Shown here: one piece after another, positions 18,304-26,540 of the stretch
Position numbering within the stretch: position 1 is the stretch's first letter
Layout: the number at the start of each line of letters is the position of its first letter
Source: Pandoraea capi
GTDB lineage: Bacteria > Pseudomonadota > Gammaproteobacteria > Burkholderiales > Burkholderiaceae
Direction: 5' to 3'
DNA length: 64,000 nt
Assembly: GCF_902459735.1 (NCBI RefSeq)
Contig: NZ_CABPRV010000003.1
Location: forward strand, 186,001 to 250,000
The notes under the pieces: model-generated
Database searches by the model: none
What the model was told of the DNA's origin: nothing
The model's input: the letters and a program-made list of their open reading frames with translations, nothing else
Position numbers and translations under genes: made by a program

Positions 18304-19494
18304 ATGAGCGAGATTCGCTATTGCGAGGTGAGCGATCTGGCCGATGCGCGCGAGCAGTTGGCCGATATTCGTCACCACATCCATCAACACCCCGAACTGT
18401 CCTACGAGGAAGTCGACACGTCGCGTTACGTGGCCGAGAAGCTGGAGAGTTGGGGGTATCGGGTCACCCGTAACGTCGGCGGTCACGGCGTGGTGGCCTC
18501 GCTCACCGTGGGCACGAGCCCGCGTACGGTCGGCGTGCGTGCCGACATGGACGCGCTGCCGATCCTTGAACAGACGGGACTGGCGTATGCCAGCGTTCAT
18601 GACGGCAAGATGCATGCGTGCGGCCACGACGGTCATACGACCGTGTTGCTCGGCGCCGCCCAGCAACTCGCGAAGACGCGCAACTTCGACGGCACCGTCA
18701 ATCTGATTTTCCAGCCGGCGGAAGAAGCCGGTTCGAACAGCGGTGCGGAGCAGATGATTGCCGATGGCCTGTTCGAGCGCTTCCCGTGCGAAGCGATCTT
18801 CGGGCTGCACAACCATCCGGGTATTGCCACGGGCACGTTCGGTTTCCGTGCCGGCCCGCTCATGGCGGCCTGCGATACCGTCAAGATTCGCATTCACGGC
18901 CGTGGCGGTCATGCTGCGCGTCCGCATCTGGCCATCGATCCGGTGATGATCGGCAGCAGCCTCGTCATGGCGCTGCAAACGGTTGTCGCGCGCAACATCG
19001 ACCCGACCGAAGCGGCCGTGGTAACGGTCGGCACGTTCCACGCGGGTTTCGCGCCGAACGTGATTCCGGAAGAGGCGACGATGGAAATGAGCGTGCGCTC
19101 GTTCTCTGCGAAGGTGCGCGCCACGCTCGAAGAGCGCATCCGTGCACTGGTGAAGTCGCACACCGAAGGGTATGGCGCGAGCGCCGATATCGAGTACATC
19201 CGCGGTTATCCGGTGCTCGTGAACAGCGAAGCCGAGACCGAGTTCGCGCACAGCGTGGCGAAAGAGCTGGTCGGTGACGAGCACATCATTGCGCCGTTCC
19301 CGCCGATCGCGGGCAGCGAAGACTTTGCGTACTACCTGCAGAAGGTGCCGGGCTGCTTCATCCGCCTCGGTAACGGCGAAGGCCGCCCGATGCTGCACAA
19401 CGCCAAATACGATTTCAACGACGACAATCTGACCATCGGTGCCGCCTTCTGGACGCGTCTGGTCGAACGCTTTCTTGCCAAGGACCGCGCATGA
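18304..19494 (+). CDS. M20 family amidohydrolase (hippurate hydrolase-like)
   Basis: A 396-residue zinc/manganese amidohydrolase of the M20D group, which cleaves N-acyl amino acids such as hippurate, N-acetyl-diaminopimelate or indole-acetyl conjugates. The metal motif HACGHDGH, the preceding GVRADMDALPI and the catalytic FQPAEEAG are all present, and a lid-domain segment GRGGHAARPHLAIDP follows. GAGAGGAG lies just before the ATG at 18304. It overlaps the transporter gene by four bases, so import and hydrolysis of the same amide are likely linked. Confidence 0.9.
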   Translation: MSEIRYCEVSDLADAREQLADIRHHIHQHPELSYEEVDTSRYVAEKLESWGYRVTRNVGGHGVVASLTVGTSPRTVGVRADMDALPILEQTGLAYASVHDGKMHACGHDGHTTVLLGAAQQLAKTRNFDGTVNLIFQPAEEAGSNSGAEQMIADGLFERFPCEAIFGLHNHPGIATGTFGFRAGPLMAACDTVKIRIHGRGGHAARPHLAIDPVMIGSSLVMALQTVVARNIDPTEAAVVTVGTFHAGFAPNVIPEEATMEMSVRSFSAKVRATLEERIRALVKSHTEGYGASADIEYIRGYPVLVNSEAETEFAHSVAKELVGDEHIIAPFPPIAGSEDFAYYLQKVPGCFIRLGNGEGRPMLHNAKYDFNDDNLTIGAAFWTRLVERFLAKDRA

Positions 19495-20822
19495 GCATTG
19501 CATCGCAAACCCAATCGCCGTCGTTCGCAACTGACGGCGCCCCGTCGTCGACAGCGTCGCAAATGTCCGCCGCGCAGCAACGCAAGATCGTTTTTGCCGC
19601 CGTCATCGGCAACCTGCTGGAGTTCTTCGACTTCACGGTCTACAGCTATTTCGCGCTGACGATCGGCAAGCAGTTCTTCCCGGCGGACGACCCCATCATG
19701 TCGTCGCTGCTCGCCTTCGCGGTATTTGCCGTGGGCTTCGTGATGCGCCCGCTCGGCGGCATCGTGCTGGGTCGCTACGCCGACCGCGCGGGCCGCAAGC
19801 CGGCACTGACGCTGACCATCTTGCTGATGGCGGTGGGATCGGCGGCCATCGGACTGGCGCCGACGTATGCGCAGATCGGTCTCGCGGCACCGCTGCTGAT
19901 TGTGAGCGCGCGCTTGCTGCAAGGCTTTGCGCAGGGCGGCGAGTTCGGTGCAGCGACGGCGACGCTGCTGGAAGTGGGCGGCGCGAAGAGCCGTGGCTTC
20001 CGCGCGAGCTGGCAGTTGGCGAGCCAGGGCGCAGCCGCCCTGCTCGGTTCGGGTCTGGCGGCAAGCCTCGGCTTCCTGCTCTCGGACGACACCATGCACA
20101 GCTGGGGCTGGCGTATCCCGTTCCTGCTGGGCACGCTGATCGCGCCGGTCGGTATCTATCTGCGTCGTCACATTCAGGAAGAGCCGCCGAAGGCGAAGGC
20201 TGTCGCCGGTCGCGACGACCCGAAGCGTGGCGTGTACGTGCGTAACTGGTTCCTCACGATCTTCTCGATCGCGGGCATGTCCGTGTCGACGTACGTGATG
20301 ATGTACTACATGCCGACGTACTGCATTCAGTACCTGGGTCTGCCGCCGAAGATGTCGATGCTCGCGGGCGTGGCTGCCAGCACGATCTCGCTGGTGATGT
20401 GCCCGATCTACGGCGCGTGGTCGGACAAGATGGGCAAGCGCAAGCCGCTCACGATGGCCGGACGCGTGGCGCTCATCGTCCTGCTCTACCCGGCGTTCTG
20501 GATCATGACGCACTACCCGTCGCTGCCGGTCGTGCTGGCGGCGCTGATCGTGCTGATGTTCTGCTACACGATGGGTTCGGCCCCGGCATATGCGCTGATG
20601 CCGGAGAACTTCCCGAAGCATCTGCGTGCCGGTTACATGTCGAGCGCGTATGCGATTTCGGTGTCGGTGTTCGGCGGCACGGCACAGCTCGTCGCGGGCT
20701 GGCTGATTCGCGTGACCGGCAACAAGATGGCCCCGGCGTGGTACATGATCGTTTGCGTGGTCGTCTCGCTTATCGCCGTGTCGATGTTCGAAGAGACCGG
20801 GAACAAGGTGCTGGACGAGTAA
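19491..20822 (+). CDS. MHS family MFS metabolite/proton symporter
   Basis: A 443-residue inner-membrane carrier of the metabolite:H+ symporter branch of the MFS, related to carriers for proline/betaine, citrate, alpha-ketoglutarate and shikimate. Family marks are NLLEFFDFTVYSYFAL in helix 1, RPLGGIVLGRYADRAGRKPAL between helices 2 and 3, and LLQGFAQGGEFGAA in helix 4. Twelve helices are apparent. The four-base overlap with the amidohydrolase suggests it imports that enzyme's substrate or exports its product. Confidence 0.9.
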   Translation: MSIASQTQSPSFATDGAPSSTASQMSAAQQRKIVFAAVIGNLLEFFDFTVYSYFALTIGKQFFPADDPIMSSLLAFAVFAVGFVMRPLGGIVLGRYADRAGRKPALTLTILLMAVGSAAIGLAPTYAQIGLAAPLLIVSARLLQGFAQGGEFGAATATLLEVGGAKSRGFRASWQLASQGAAALLGSGLAASLGFLLSDDTMHSWGWRIPFLLGTLIAPVGIYLRRHIQEEPPKAKAVAGRDDPKRGVYVRNWFLTIFSIAGMSVSTYVMMYYMPTYCIQYLGLPPKMSMLAGVAASTISLVMCPIYGAWSDKMGKRKPLTMAGRVALIVLLYPAFWIMTHYPSLPVVLAALIVLMFCYTMGSAPAYALMPENFPKHLRAGYMSSAYAISVSVFGGTAQLVAGWLIRVTGNKMAPAWYMIVCVVVSLIAVSMFEETGNKVLDE

Positions 20823-20881
20823 TCACGCGGGGCCTGCACGCAGGTGCGAGCCCCTGCTTCTGAGTTGTACGCAAAAACGAG

Positions 20882-20912
20882 CGCCACGCATTACTGCGTG
20901 GCGTTTGCTTTT
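20882..20912 (+). terminator. Rho-independent terminator after MHS transporter
   Basis: CGCCACGCA (20882-20890) and TGCGTGGCG (20895-20903) form a nine-pair stem with a TTAC loop, followed by TTTGCTTTT. It closes the amidohydrolase/transporter operon and marks the left side of the AT-richer insertion. Confidence 0.85.
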
Positions 20913-21001
20913 GGGTGATTGAAATCATGCGGCGTTGGGACGACAGTCGTAACAATTGGCCGCGCACGGTTGGCGCGTTCAGATGAACAACGGCGAGACG
21001 A

Positions 21002-21223
21002 TCATGCGTCGAGAGTGTCGACCTTCAACTGTTGGCATTCACAGACGAGTTCGACCGTCATGTCACCAAGCTCTTCGAAGATCGCGAGCAGAAACCGATG
21101 AGGAATTGCCTTGCCGGTGTCTGTGACGGTACAAGTCGTAAGCGCAAGAATACGTTCAGAGAGATTGCTCAGTTTGTCGATAAACGAGTGGGCTAAAGAC
21201 GTTGCGGGGAGATGAAGTGTCAT
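21002..21223 (-). CDS. Small hypothetical protein
   Basis: A 73-residue protein I do not recognise (N-terminus MTLHLPATSLAHSFIDKLSN). It is predicted helical and soluble, with two cysteines near the C-terminus (VCECQQ) and an acidic stretch FEELGDMTVELV. The ATG at 21223 has AAAGGTG seven bases upstream, which supports real translation; a GTG at 21232 would add three residues. It lies alone on this strand between the transporter terminator and the ATPase module, downstream of a hairpin-rich leader. The leader-plus-small-gene layout recalls prophage or satellite-phage immunity regions, which is inference only. Confidence 0.55.
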   Translation of the reverse strand: MTLHLPATSLAHSFIDKLSNLSERILALTTCTVTDTGKAIPHRFLLAIFEELGDMTVELVCECQQLKVDTLDA

Positions 21224-21232
21224 GCGGAGCAC

Positions 21233-21542
21233 CTTTATCTAGTCGATCTGCGATTCCCGCCACCTGCTGCATTGCGCAGGGGTGGGCGGGCACTGGACTA
21301 GGTTGGCGAACCGCCGATGTACTAGGATTAACGGCACACCCGAAGGTGTCCCAATCCAGGCCCACCCGTAAAGGTGAAGCGCGAGATCGCGTGCACAGCG
21401 AAGCCGCGACTAAACACGGCTGTGTGCCCTAGAAAAAACATCGATTGGGTCGCCAAACCCGGCCGCGTTTGAGGCGCGACGGAACAAGATTAAGGATGCG
21501 ACGGCAAGGGCACCACGCGTTCGGAGTCGCATTCTAGGGCAC
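21233..21542 (-). ncRNA. Possible structured leader or antisense RNA (phage-type)
   Basis: No convincing gene is present between the small minus-strand gene and the ATPase. On the minus strand this stretch holds stable hairpins, including GACACC-TTCG-GGTGTG (about 21334-21350) and a perfect 11-base inverted repeat, GTGCCCTAGAA at 21424-21434 with TTCTAGGGCAC at 21532-21542. The layout and wording resemble regions I associate with P4/C4-type phage immunity RNAs upstream of small genes. I cannot confirm the family without a covariance search. Confidence 0.35.
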
Positions 21543-21832
21543 TTATTGATTTTCAGAACATTCCGATGCTTCGATAGGGAATATCCTTGGTCGGCGGATT
21601 CGGGGTTCGGGGATGCCGTCGCAAGCACTCGATTCCCGCTAAATGTGAAGAATCTCAGATTCGTTTTTGCGGTTCGTTTGCATCACCTTTCAAGCACGAA
21701 CCTGTCGGGTGGAGACTCGACACGCTTGATGGCCACAGGTTGGCCTCACGCTATACTTGCCAAGCTCGGCCCTGCCTCAAGGTCGCCAGCTCTTACTCAT
21801 TCGATACACCGAAGCGACTTCCGGCTCCGAAC

Positions 21833-22984
21833 ATGCTGATTACTCGACTCAGACTGAAAAATTGGCGTAACTTCAAACACCTCGATGTTCCGCTAGGGAG
21901 TCGAACGTACATCATCGGTGCGAACGCTTCGGGGAAATCGAACCTTTTGGATGTGTTTCGGTTTCTCCGTGACATCTGTCGGCCCGCTGGCGGTGGTCTT
22001 CAAAAGGCTGTTGAAGACCGAGGGGGCTTAAAGAAGCTTCGCTGTTTGCAGGCGCGAACCGACAATGAGGTTGAAATCTTCGTTGCGATCGCTGACGACG
22101 TAGATTCTCCGCCGATATGGGAGTACACCCTTGCGTTCAAGCCGGAAGGCAAAGGTCTGCATCGGGTTCTGGTAACCCGTGAAACGGTTTCTCGCGCTGG
22201 GAAATCGGTGCTGAATCGGCCCGACAAATTAGACAAGTCAGACAAGCTGCGACGGACGCAAACGGCAATCGAGCAGATTAACTCAAACACTGAGTTCCGC
22301 GAAGTTGCCGATTTTTTCCATGAGACCACGTACCTTCACCTCGTCCCGCAGTTACTTCGACATACCGAAATCTCCTCTCGTATCGCAGAGGGTGATCCGT
22401 TCGGACAAGGATTGTTGCAACGGATAGCAAAAACGCCCCAAAAAACGCGGGACGCTCGCTTGCGCAGAATCCAGCAGTCCTTGGAAAAGGCGGTCCCTCA
22501 GTTCAATCAACTCAAGTTCGAGCAGGACAAAATTACTGGCCTTCCTCATTTGATGGCGTCTTATCAGCATTGGCGGACGCACGGGGCCTGGCAACGAGAG
22601 GATCAATTTTCGGATGGAACGTTGAGACTTCTCGGGCTCCTTTGGATGTTGCAAGAAAACAATTCGCTGTTGCTTCTTGAAGAGCCGGAGCTTTCGCTGA
22701 ACGACGCGATTGTGGCGCATATTCCTCTGATGATTGATCGTGTACTTAGAAAGCAGAAGGCCTCTGGCCGACAAGTGATTATTACGACTCACAGTGAAGC
22801 GCTTCTTAGTAATCCTCTCGATGGAAGAGCGATCATTCTGTTGGAACCAGCAAACGACGGCACGCTTGCCCGGGTCGCCGACAAACAAGAACTTGGTTTG
22901 ATGGAAGCAGGATTAACACCAGCGGAGGTTTTGTTGCCCAAAACGCATCCGCAAGGTATCGATCAACTCGGATTGTTTGAATGA
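21833..22984 (+). CDS. AAA family ATPase (AbiL/OLD-like, defence type)
   Basis: A 383-residue ABC/SMC-like ATPase of the AAA_21 type. It starts with the typical MLITRLRLKNWRNFKHLDV strand, and the Walker A GANASGKS sits at residues 29-36. A helical insert lies in the middle. The late motor motifs are DGTLRLLGLLW (signature-like), LLLLEEPELS (Walker B with catalytic Glu) and the switch histidine in ITTHSEALL. The ATG at 21833 begins at the conserved strand. Base composition is about half GC, clearly lower than the flanks, which suggests transfer. It overlaps the next gene by four bases. Such ATPase plus Toprim pairs are usually anti-phage modules (AbiL, PARIS, OLD/Gabija-like), but I cannot place it in one. 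Confidence 0.82.
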   Translation: MLITRLRLKNWRNFKHLDVPLGSRTYIIGANASGKSNLLDVFRFLRDICRPAGGGLQKAVEDRGGLKKLRCLQARTDNEVEIFVAIADDVDSPPIWEYTLAFKPEGKGLHRVLVTRETVSRAGKSVLNRPDKLDKSDKLRRTQTAIEQINSNTEFREVADFFHETTYLHLVPQLLRHTEISSRIAEGDPFGQGLLQRIAKTPQKTRDARLRRIQQSLEKAVPQFNQLKFEQDKITGLPHLMASYQHWRTHGAWQREDQFSDGTLRLLGLLWMLQENNSLLLLEEPELSLNDAIVAHIPLMIDRVLRKQKASGRQVIITTHSEALLSNPLDGRAIILLEPANDGTLARVADKQELGLMEAGLTPAEVLLPKTHPQGIDQLGLFE

Positions 22985-23580
22985 CGGCCGTTTTTGTCGT
23001 CGGTGAAGACGAGCTGTGCTGTGTTCTGGCGGAAGCGATTCTCGCGCATGTGGGATTGCCATTCGAGGTCAAGCAACGTCTTGTCTCGGGTGGCGAAAGC
23101 AAGTTCAGGCAAAAGATCCCCGCGATGAACAACGTCGCGGAGAATGTCATGCCTGTCCTGATGGTCGCTGATGCGGATCAGGCGGCGTGCGTTGTGGAAC
23201 AGCGCGACCTGTGGCTTCCGAGGCATCCGAGTGAACGTCTCGCGATGCGCTTGGCGGTCCGGGAGGCCGAAGCGTGGGTCTTGGCCGATCATGTGGGCCT
23301 TTCACATTTTGCGAACGTGAGCAAAGATGTGTTCCCCGCGCAACCGGAAGATGAGATTGACCCGAAGCAAACCCTTCTAGGAATCATCAAAAGATGCAAG
23401 CGACGCGAACTCCGCGACGAGATGTTGCCGATGAAAGGGGCAACGTCTCCCGTGGGACTTGGCTACAACATCCACATGAGCGACTTTGTACGGACGTGCT
23501 GGAGCGCCGAAAGAGCCGCACGGCGAGCGCCCAGTTTGGCCCGAGCCATTCCCAGAGTTGAGTCGCTCCTAACGCCCTAG
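22981..23580 (+). CDS. Toprim-like partner protein (DUF4276-type)
   Basis: A 199-residue protein translated from an ATG overlapping the ATPase stop. A Toprim-like core is visible: a glutamate at residue 9 after the first strand (FVVGEDE) and a DxD pair at 64 and 66 (LMVADADQAA). This fits the metal-binding set of OLD-family nucleases and DUF4276/DUF4435 proteins. The middle and C-terminal parts are helical and charged (RREAEAWVLAD-like segment at about 95, KRCKRRELRDE at about 138). Expected role: nuclease or effector activated by the ATPase. The assignment rests on motif spacing and context, not on a search. Confidence 0.65.
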   Translation: MTAVFVVGEDELCCVLAEAILAHVGLPFEVKQRLVSGGESKFRQKIPAMNNVAENVMPVLMVADADQAACVVEQRDLWLPRHPSERLAMRLAVREAEAWVLADHVGLSHFANVSKDVFPAQPEDEIDPKQTLLGIIKRCKRRELRDEMLPMKGATSPVGLGYNIHMSDFVRTCWSAERAARRAPSLARAIPRVESLLTP

Positions 23581-23600
23581 GCACCGAGTGCGCTGGCCAA

Positions 23601-23639
23601 GATTCTTAGAATCAACGCGAAGCTTCCCGGCGGCTTCGC
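23601..23639. other. Hairpins at right edge of insertion
   Basis: GATTC-TTA-GAATC (23601-23613) and GCGAAGC (23617-23623) paired with GCTTCGC (23633-23639) lie between the converging Toprim-like and thiolase genes. No T-run follows on either strand, so they are at best a weak bidirectional terminator. Confidence 0.35.
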
Positions 23640-23654
23640 TAACGTCGCCACAAA

Positions 23655-24839
23655 CTACAACCGCTCAAAAATAGCCGCAATCCCCTGTCCGCCACCAATG
23701 CAGGTCGTCACCAGCGCGTAGCGCGCACCGGTGCGCTGCAATTCGTAGACGGCTTTCGTCACCATCATGGCTCCCGTTGCGCCGACCGGATGGCCCAATG
23801 CGATCGCACCGCCGTTGGGATTGACGCGTGACGCGTCGAGCGACATCTCCTTCAGAAATGCGCCGACGATCGATGCGAAAGCTTCGTTAATCTCGATAAC
23901 GCCCATGTGCTCGATGCGGAGTTCTGCGCGCCTGAGCACTTCGCGCGTCGCCACGACAGGGCCGATGCCCATCTCTTCCGGCAGGACGCCTACCCGTGCA
24001 TGCGCGATGAGACGTGCAAGCGGGCGCAACCGTCTCAATTGTGCGTTGCGCACCGTCGTCATCAGGACAGCCGACGCGCCGTCGTTGATGCCGGACGCAT
24101 TGGCGGCGGTAATCGTGCCGTCTTCGCGACGGAACACAGGCTTGAGGTGAGAAAAATCTTCGTGGGACGGCGCGACCCGTACGCGTTCGTCTCGCGTGAA
24201 AGTCGCCGGCTTGCGCGCACTGCCCACATCAACCGGCACGATCTGCGCGTCGAAGTAACCGGCATCGATGGCATGGGCGGCGCGCTGATGTGAGGCGAGC
24301 GCGATGGCGTCCTGCTGCGCGCGGTCGATGTCGAAGCGTTCGGCGATGCGCTCGCCCAACTCCCCCATATGAACCCCTGTCATCGGATCGGTGAGACCGC
24401 CCATGAGCGTGTCGGTGGCGACGACATCGCCGGGGCGCGAGCCGAAGCGATTCGCGGGCAGCAGGTAGGGCGCGAGACTCATGGTCTCCGCGCCACCCCC
24501 GATGGCGGTCTGCGCTTCTCCCGAATCAATGAACTGTGCGGCGAGGAGCACGGCTTCCAGTCCTGAACCGCACAGGCGATTGACGGTCAATGCACCGGCG
24601 CGTGGCGCTACACCGCCGCCAATGGCGGCGCGCCGGGCGAGATACATGTCGCTTGCCGAGGTCTGATGGACGTTGCCGAAGACGACTTGATCGACGGCGT
24701 CGCCGGAGGTCCCGGTGCGATTGAGTAACGACTGGACGACCGTACTACCGAGATATGCGGGCGTCTTCTCCCGCAACGTTCCGCCGAATTCGCCGATAGC
24801 GGTGCGAACGGCGTCGATGATGACGATGTCGTGTTGCAT
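23655..24839 (-). CDS. Acetyl-CoA C-acyltransferase (thiolase)
   Basis: A 394-residue cytosolic thiolase that either condenses two acyl-CoA units or cleaves a 3-ketoacyl-CoA with CoA. The nucleophile is C90 in NRLCGSGLEAV, the catalytic histidine H350 in GHPVGATGAM, and the second cysteine C380 in TTCIGGGQGIA. NEAFAS is also present. The length matches PhaA/PcaF/FadA-type enzymes. The ATG at 24839 begins at the conserved HDIVIIDAVRTAIG; a longer upstream frame is arginine-rich. The gene stands alone, so biosynthetic and degradative roles cannot be separated. Confidence 0.92.
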   Translation of the reverse strand: MQHDIVIIDAVRTAIGEFGGTLREKTPAYLGSTVVQSLLNRTGTSGDAVDQVVFGNVHQTSASDMYLARRAAIGGGVAPRAGALTVNRLCGSGLEAVLLAAQFIDSGEAQTAIGGGAETMSLAPYLLPANRFGSRPGDVVATDTLMGGLTDPMTGVHMGELGERIAERFDIDRAQQDAIALASHQRAAHAIDAGYFDAQIVPVDVGSARKPATFTRDERVRVAPSHEDFSHLKPVFRREDGTITAANASGINDGASAVLMTTVRNAQLRRLRPLARLIAHARVGVLPEEMGIGPVVATREVLRRAELRIEHMGVIEINEAFASIVGAFLKEMSLDASRVNPNGGAIALGHPVGATGAMMVTKAVYELQRTGARYALVTTCIGGGQGIAAIFERL

Positions 24840-25040
24840 ACGGTCGCTCCCTCGGACACCGTCGTTCGGGCGCGCGCCGTGTGGCGTCACCCGGGACGGT
24901 CTAGGTAGCTTAGAACGCAACCTCTCGCGCATCACCTGACAACGTTGACAGGTCGGGCGCCATCTCAGTACCGATCGTACGTGCCGATCAGCGCTCGCCG
25001 ACGCCGTGTGCCACGCCAACCCGCGCATCGGCTCACACGG

Positions 25041-26540
25041 TCACTCGCCGAATGTCGCTCCCGCATCCAGCGGATACACAGGACGGTTCACGCGCGAGAA
25101 CGGAAAGAGCGCGTAGTTCGAACTCGTCACGCCGTCGCTGTCGCATTCGACCAGCCCGGCCGAGATCGGGACGAACACGGGGCGGCAGTACATCCGTGAC
25201 TTGAGCAGCAGGAACCGCTCGCGGTGCGGGTCGAGCCCCACGCACGTGAATACGCCGTGATCCCACGGCTCATGCGTGCGCTCCGTGACGACGATGCGTG
25301 CCGGTCCGATATCGAACAACACAGTCCGGCCCATGCAGCAGCGCTGGCCCGTGTAGGTCGGCCCGGAGACGATGTACTCGCCGTCGCTGATCTTGCGCAC
25401 GATGCCGGTAAGCACCGGCGGTGTCTTCGTGATGCCCAGTTGCGTGAGCGGACGTTTGTTGCCCACGGCCAGCGTGACCTCGGCGCCCTCGCCTGCGGCG
25501 ATCAGCGTCGCTACCGCTTCGGGGTCGCACAACGGACCGACGCCGATGCCTGTCAGCCCGCCAGCCAGCGCGGCTTCCAGCACGTCCATCGTGTCGCAGG
25601 TGCCGCCCGACATGCAGTTGTCGCTGTGGTCAAGCAGCAGCACCGGCTTGTCGGCGCCTTCGGCCAGTTGTCTTGCCTCGGCAATCGAGTCAGCGAGCGG
25701 CGCACTGCGATAGACGAAATCGTCGCGGTCGTCCCAAATCTGTCCGGCGATGCGATCTGCCACCGCCTGTGCACGGGCGACGCCGCCCTCGCCCGCCTCC
25801 GCCGTCACCACCACGCTGATGCATGGCGCGGGAATATCGGCGAGCGAAAAGCCGGAGAACACCGAGACGGCAGGGATACCCTCCTCCGCTTCGGCACGCC
25901 GAGCGGCATCCAGCGCGCGTTTCATCGCACCGCCATGGCTCGTGCTGCGCAGCGTATGCACCATCAACGGCGGTTGTTGCCACACGACCGTCGGACGGCG
26001 CTTGCCTGCGAGTCGCTCGAACAGCAGACGTCCGGCATGCTCGCCTGTCTCGTACATGTCGATGTGCGGATACGTCTTGAAGCCCACGACGATGTCGGCG
26101 TTCGCCACGATCTTCTCGGTGACGTTCGCATGCAGATCGAGGGCGACGGCAATCGGCGTGTCCGGCGCGGCCGCGCGCACGCGTTCGAGCAGGTCGCCCT
26201 CGCCGTCGTTGCTGTTCTCCGCCACCATGGCGCCATGCAGGTCGAGCAGGATGGCGTCGACCCCCGTGGCGGCTGCCACGATGCGATCACACAGTTCATC
26301 GTAGGCGCTCGCCGCCACAGGGCCGCTGGGATTCGCCCCGGCCGACACGGGCGTCACCATCTGCGCGCCCGCGGCTTCCGCCAGATCGATGAACGCGGCC
26401 ATCGCCGTGCGCATGCCCTTGTTGTCGCGATAGGCCTCGGCGTCGTAGGTCGGGCCGTGATTGCCGAAAGCGTCGAGCGGCGTGGGCACCGGCGAGAACG
26501 TGTTCGTCTCGTGGTTCATGCGCGCGATCATCACCTTCAT
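25041..26540 (-). CDS. M81 family metallopeptidase (MlrC-like)
   Basis: A 499-residue protein of the M81/MlrC family, known from microcystin degradation where MlrC is a zinc metallopeptidase acting on a linear tetrapeptide. The conserved N-terminus MIARMNHETNTFSPVPTPL, LDLHGAMVAE, ALDLHANVTEK and the later LLDHSDNCMSGGT, with their histidines and aspartates, match the family. The ATG at 26540 overlaps the end of the upstream amidohydrolase gene by four bases (same operon). In soil bacteria this family often sits with ABC uptake genes and amidohydrolases, as here, so a non-toxin peptide or amide substrate is likely. Confidence 0.87.
   Translation of the reverse strand: MKVMIARMNHETNTFSPVPTPLDAFGNHGPTYDAEAYRDNKGMRTAMAAFIDLAEAAGAQMVTPVSAGANPSGPVAASAYDELCDRIVAAATGVDAILLDLHGAMVAENSNDGEGDLLERVRAAAPDTPIAVALDLHANVTEKIVANADIVVGFKTYPHIDMYETGEHAGRLLFERLAGKRRPTVVWQQPPLMVHTLRSTSHGGAMKRALDAARRAEAEEGIPAVSVFSGFSLADIPAPCISVVVTAEAGEGGVARAQAVADRIAGQIWDDRDDFVYRSAPLADSIAEARQLAEGADKPVLLLDHSDNCMSGGTCDTMDVLEAALAGGLTGIGVGPLCDPEAVATLIAAGEGAEVTLAVGNKRPLTQLGITKTPPVLTGIVRKISDGEYIVSGPTYTGQRCCMGRTVLFDIGPARIVVTERTHEPWDHGVFTCVGLDPHRERFLLLKSRMYCRPVFVPISAGLVECDSDGVTSSNYALFPFSRVNRPVYPLDAGATFGE

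Noticed and set aside
21202-21432. A 76-codon plus-strand frame in the insertion
   Set aside because: No ribosome site; it overlaps the hairpin region, which looks regulatory and not coding.
21532-23586. Matching CCCTAG-type ends on both sides of the ATPase pair as transposon ends
   Set aside because: Only GCCCTAG is shared between the left repeat and the right edge, which is too short; no transposase and no target duplication were seen.
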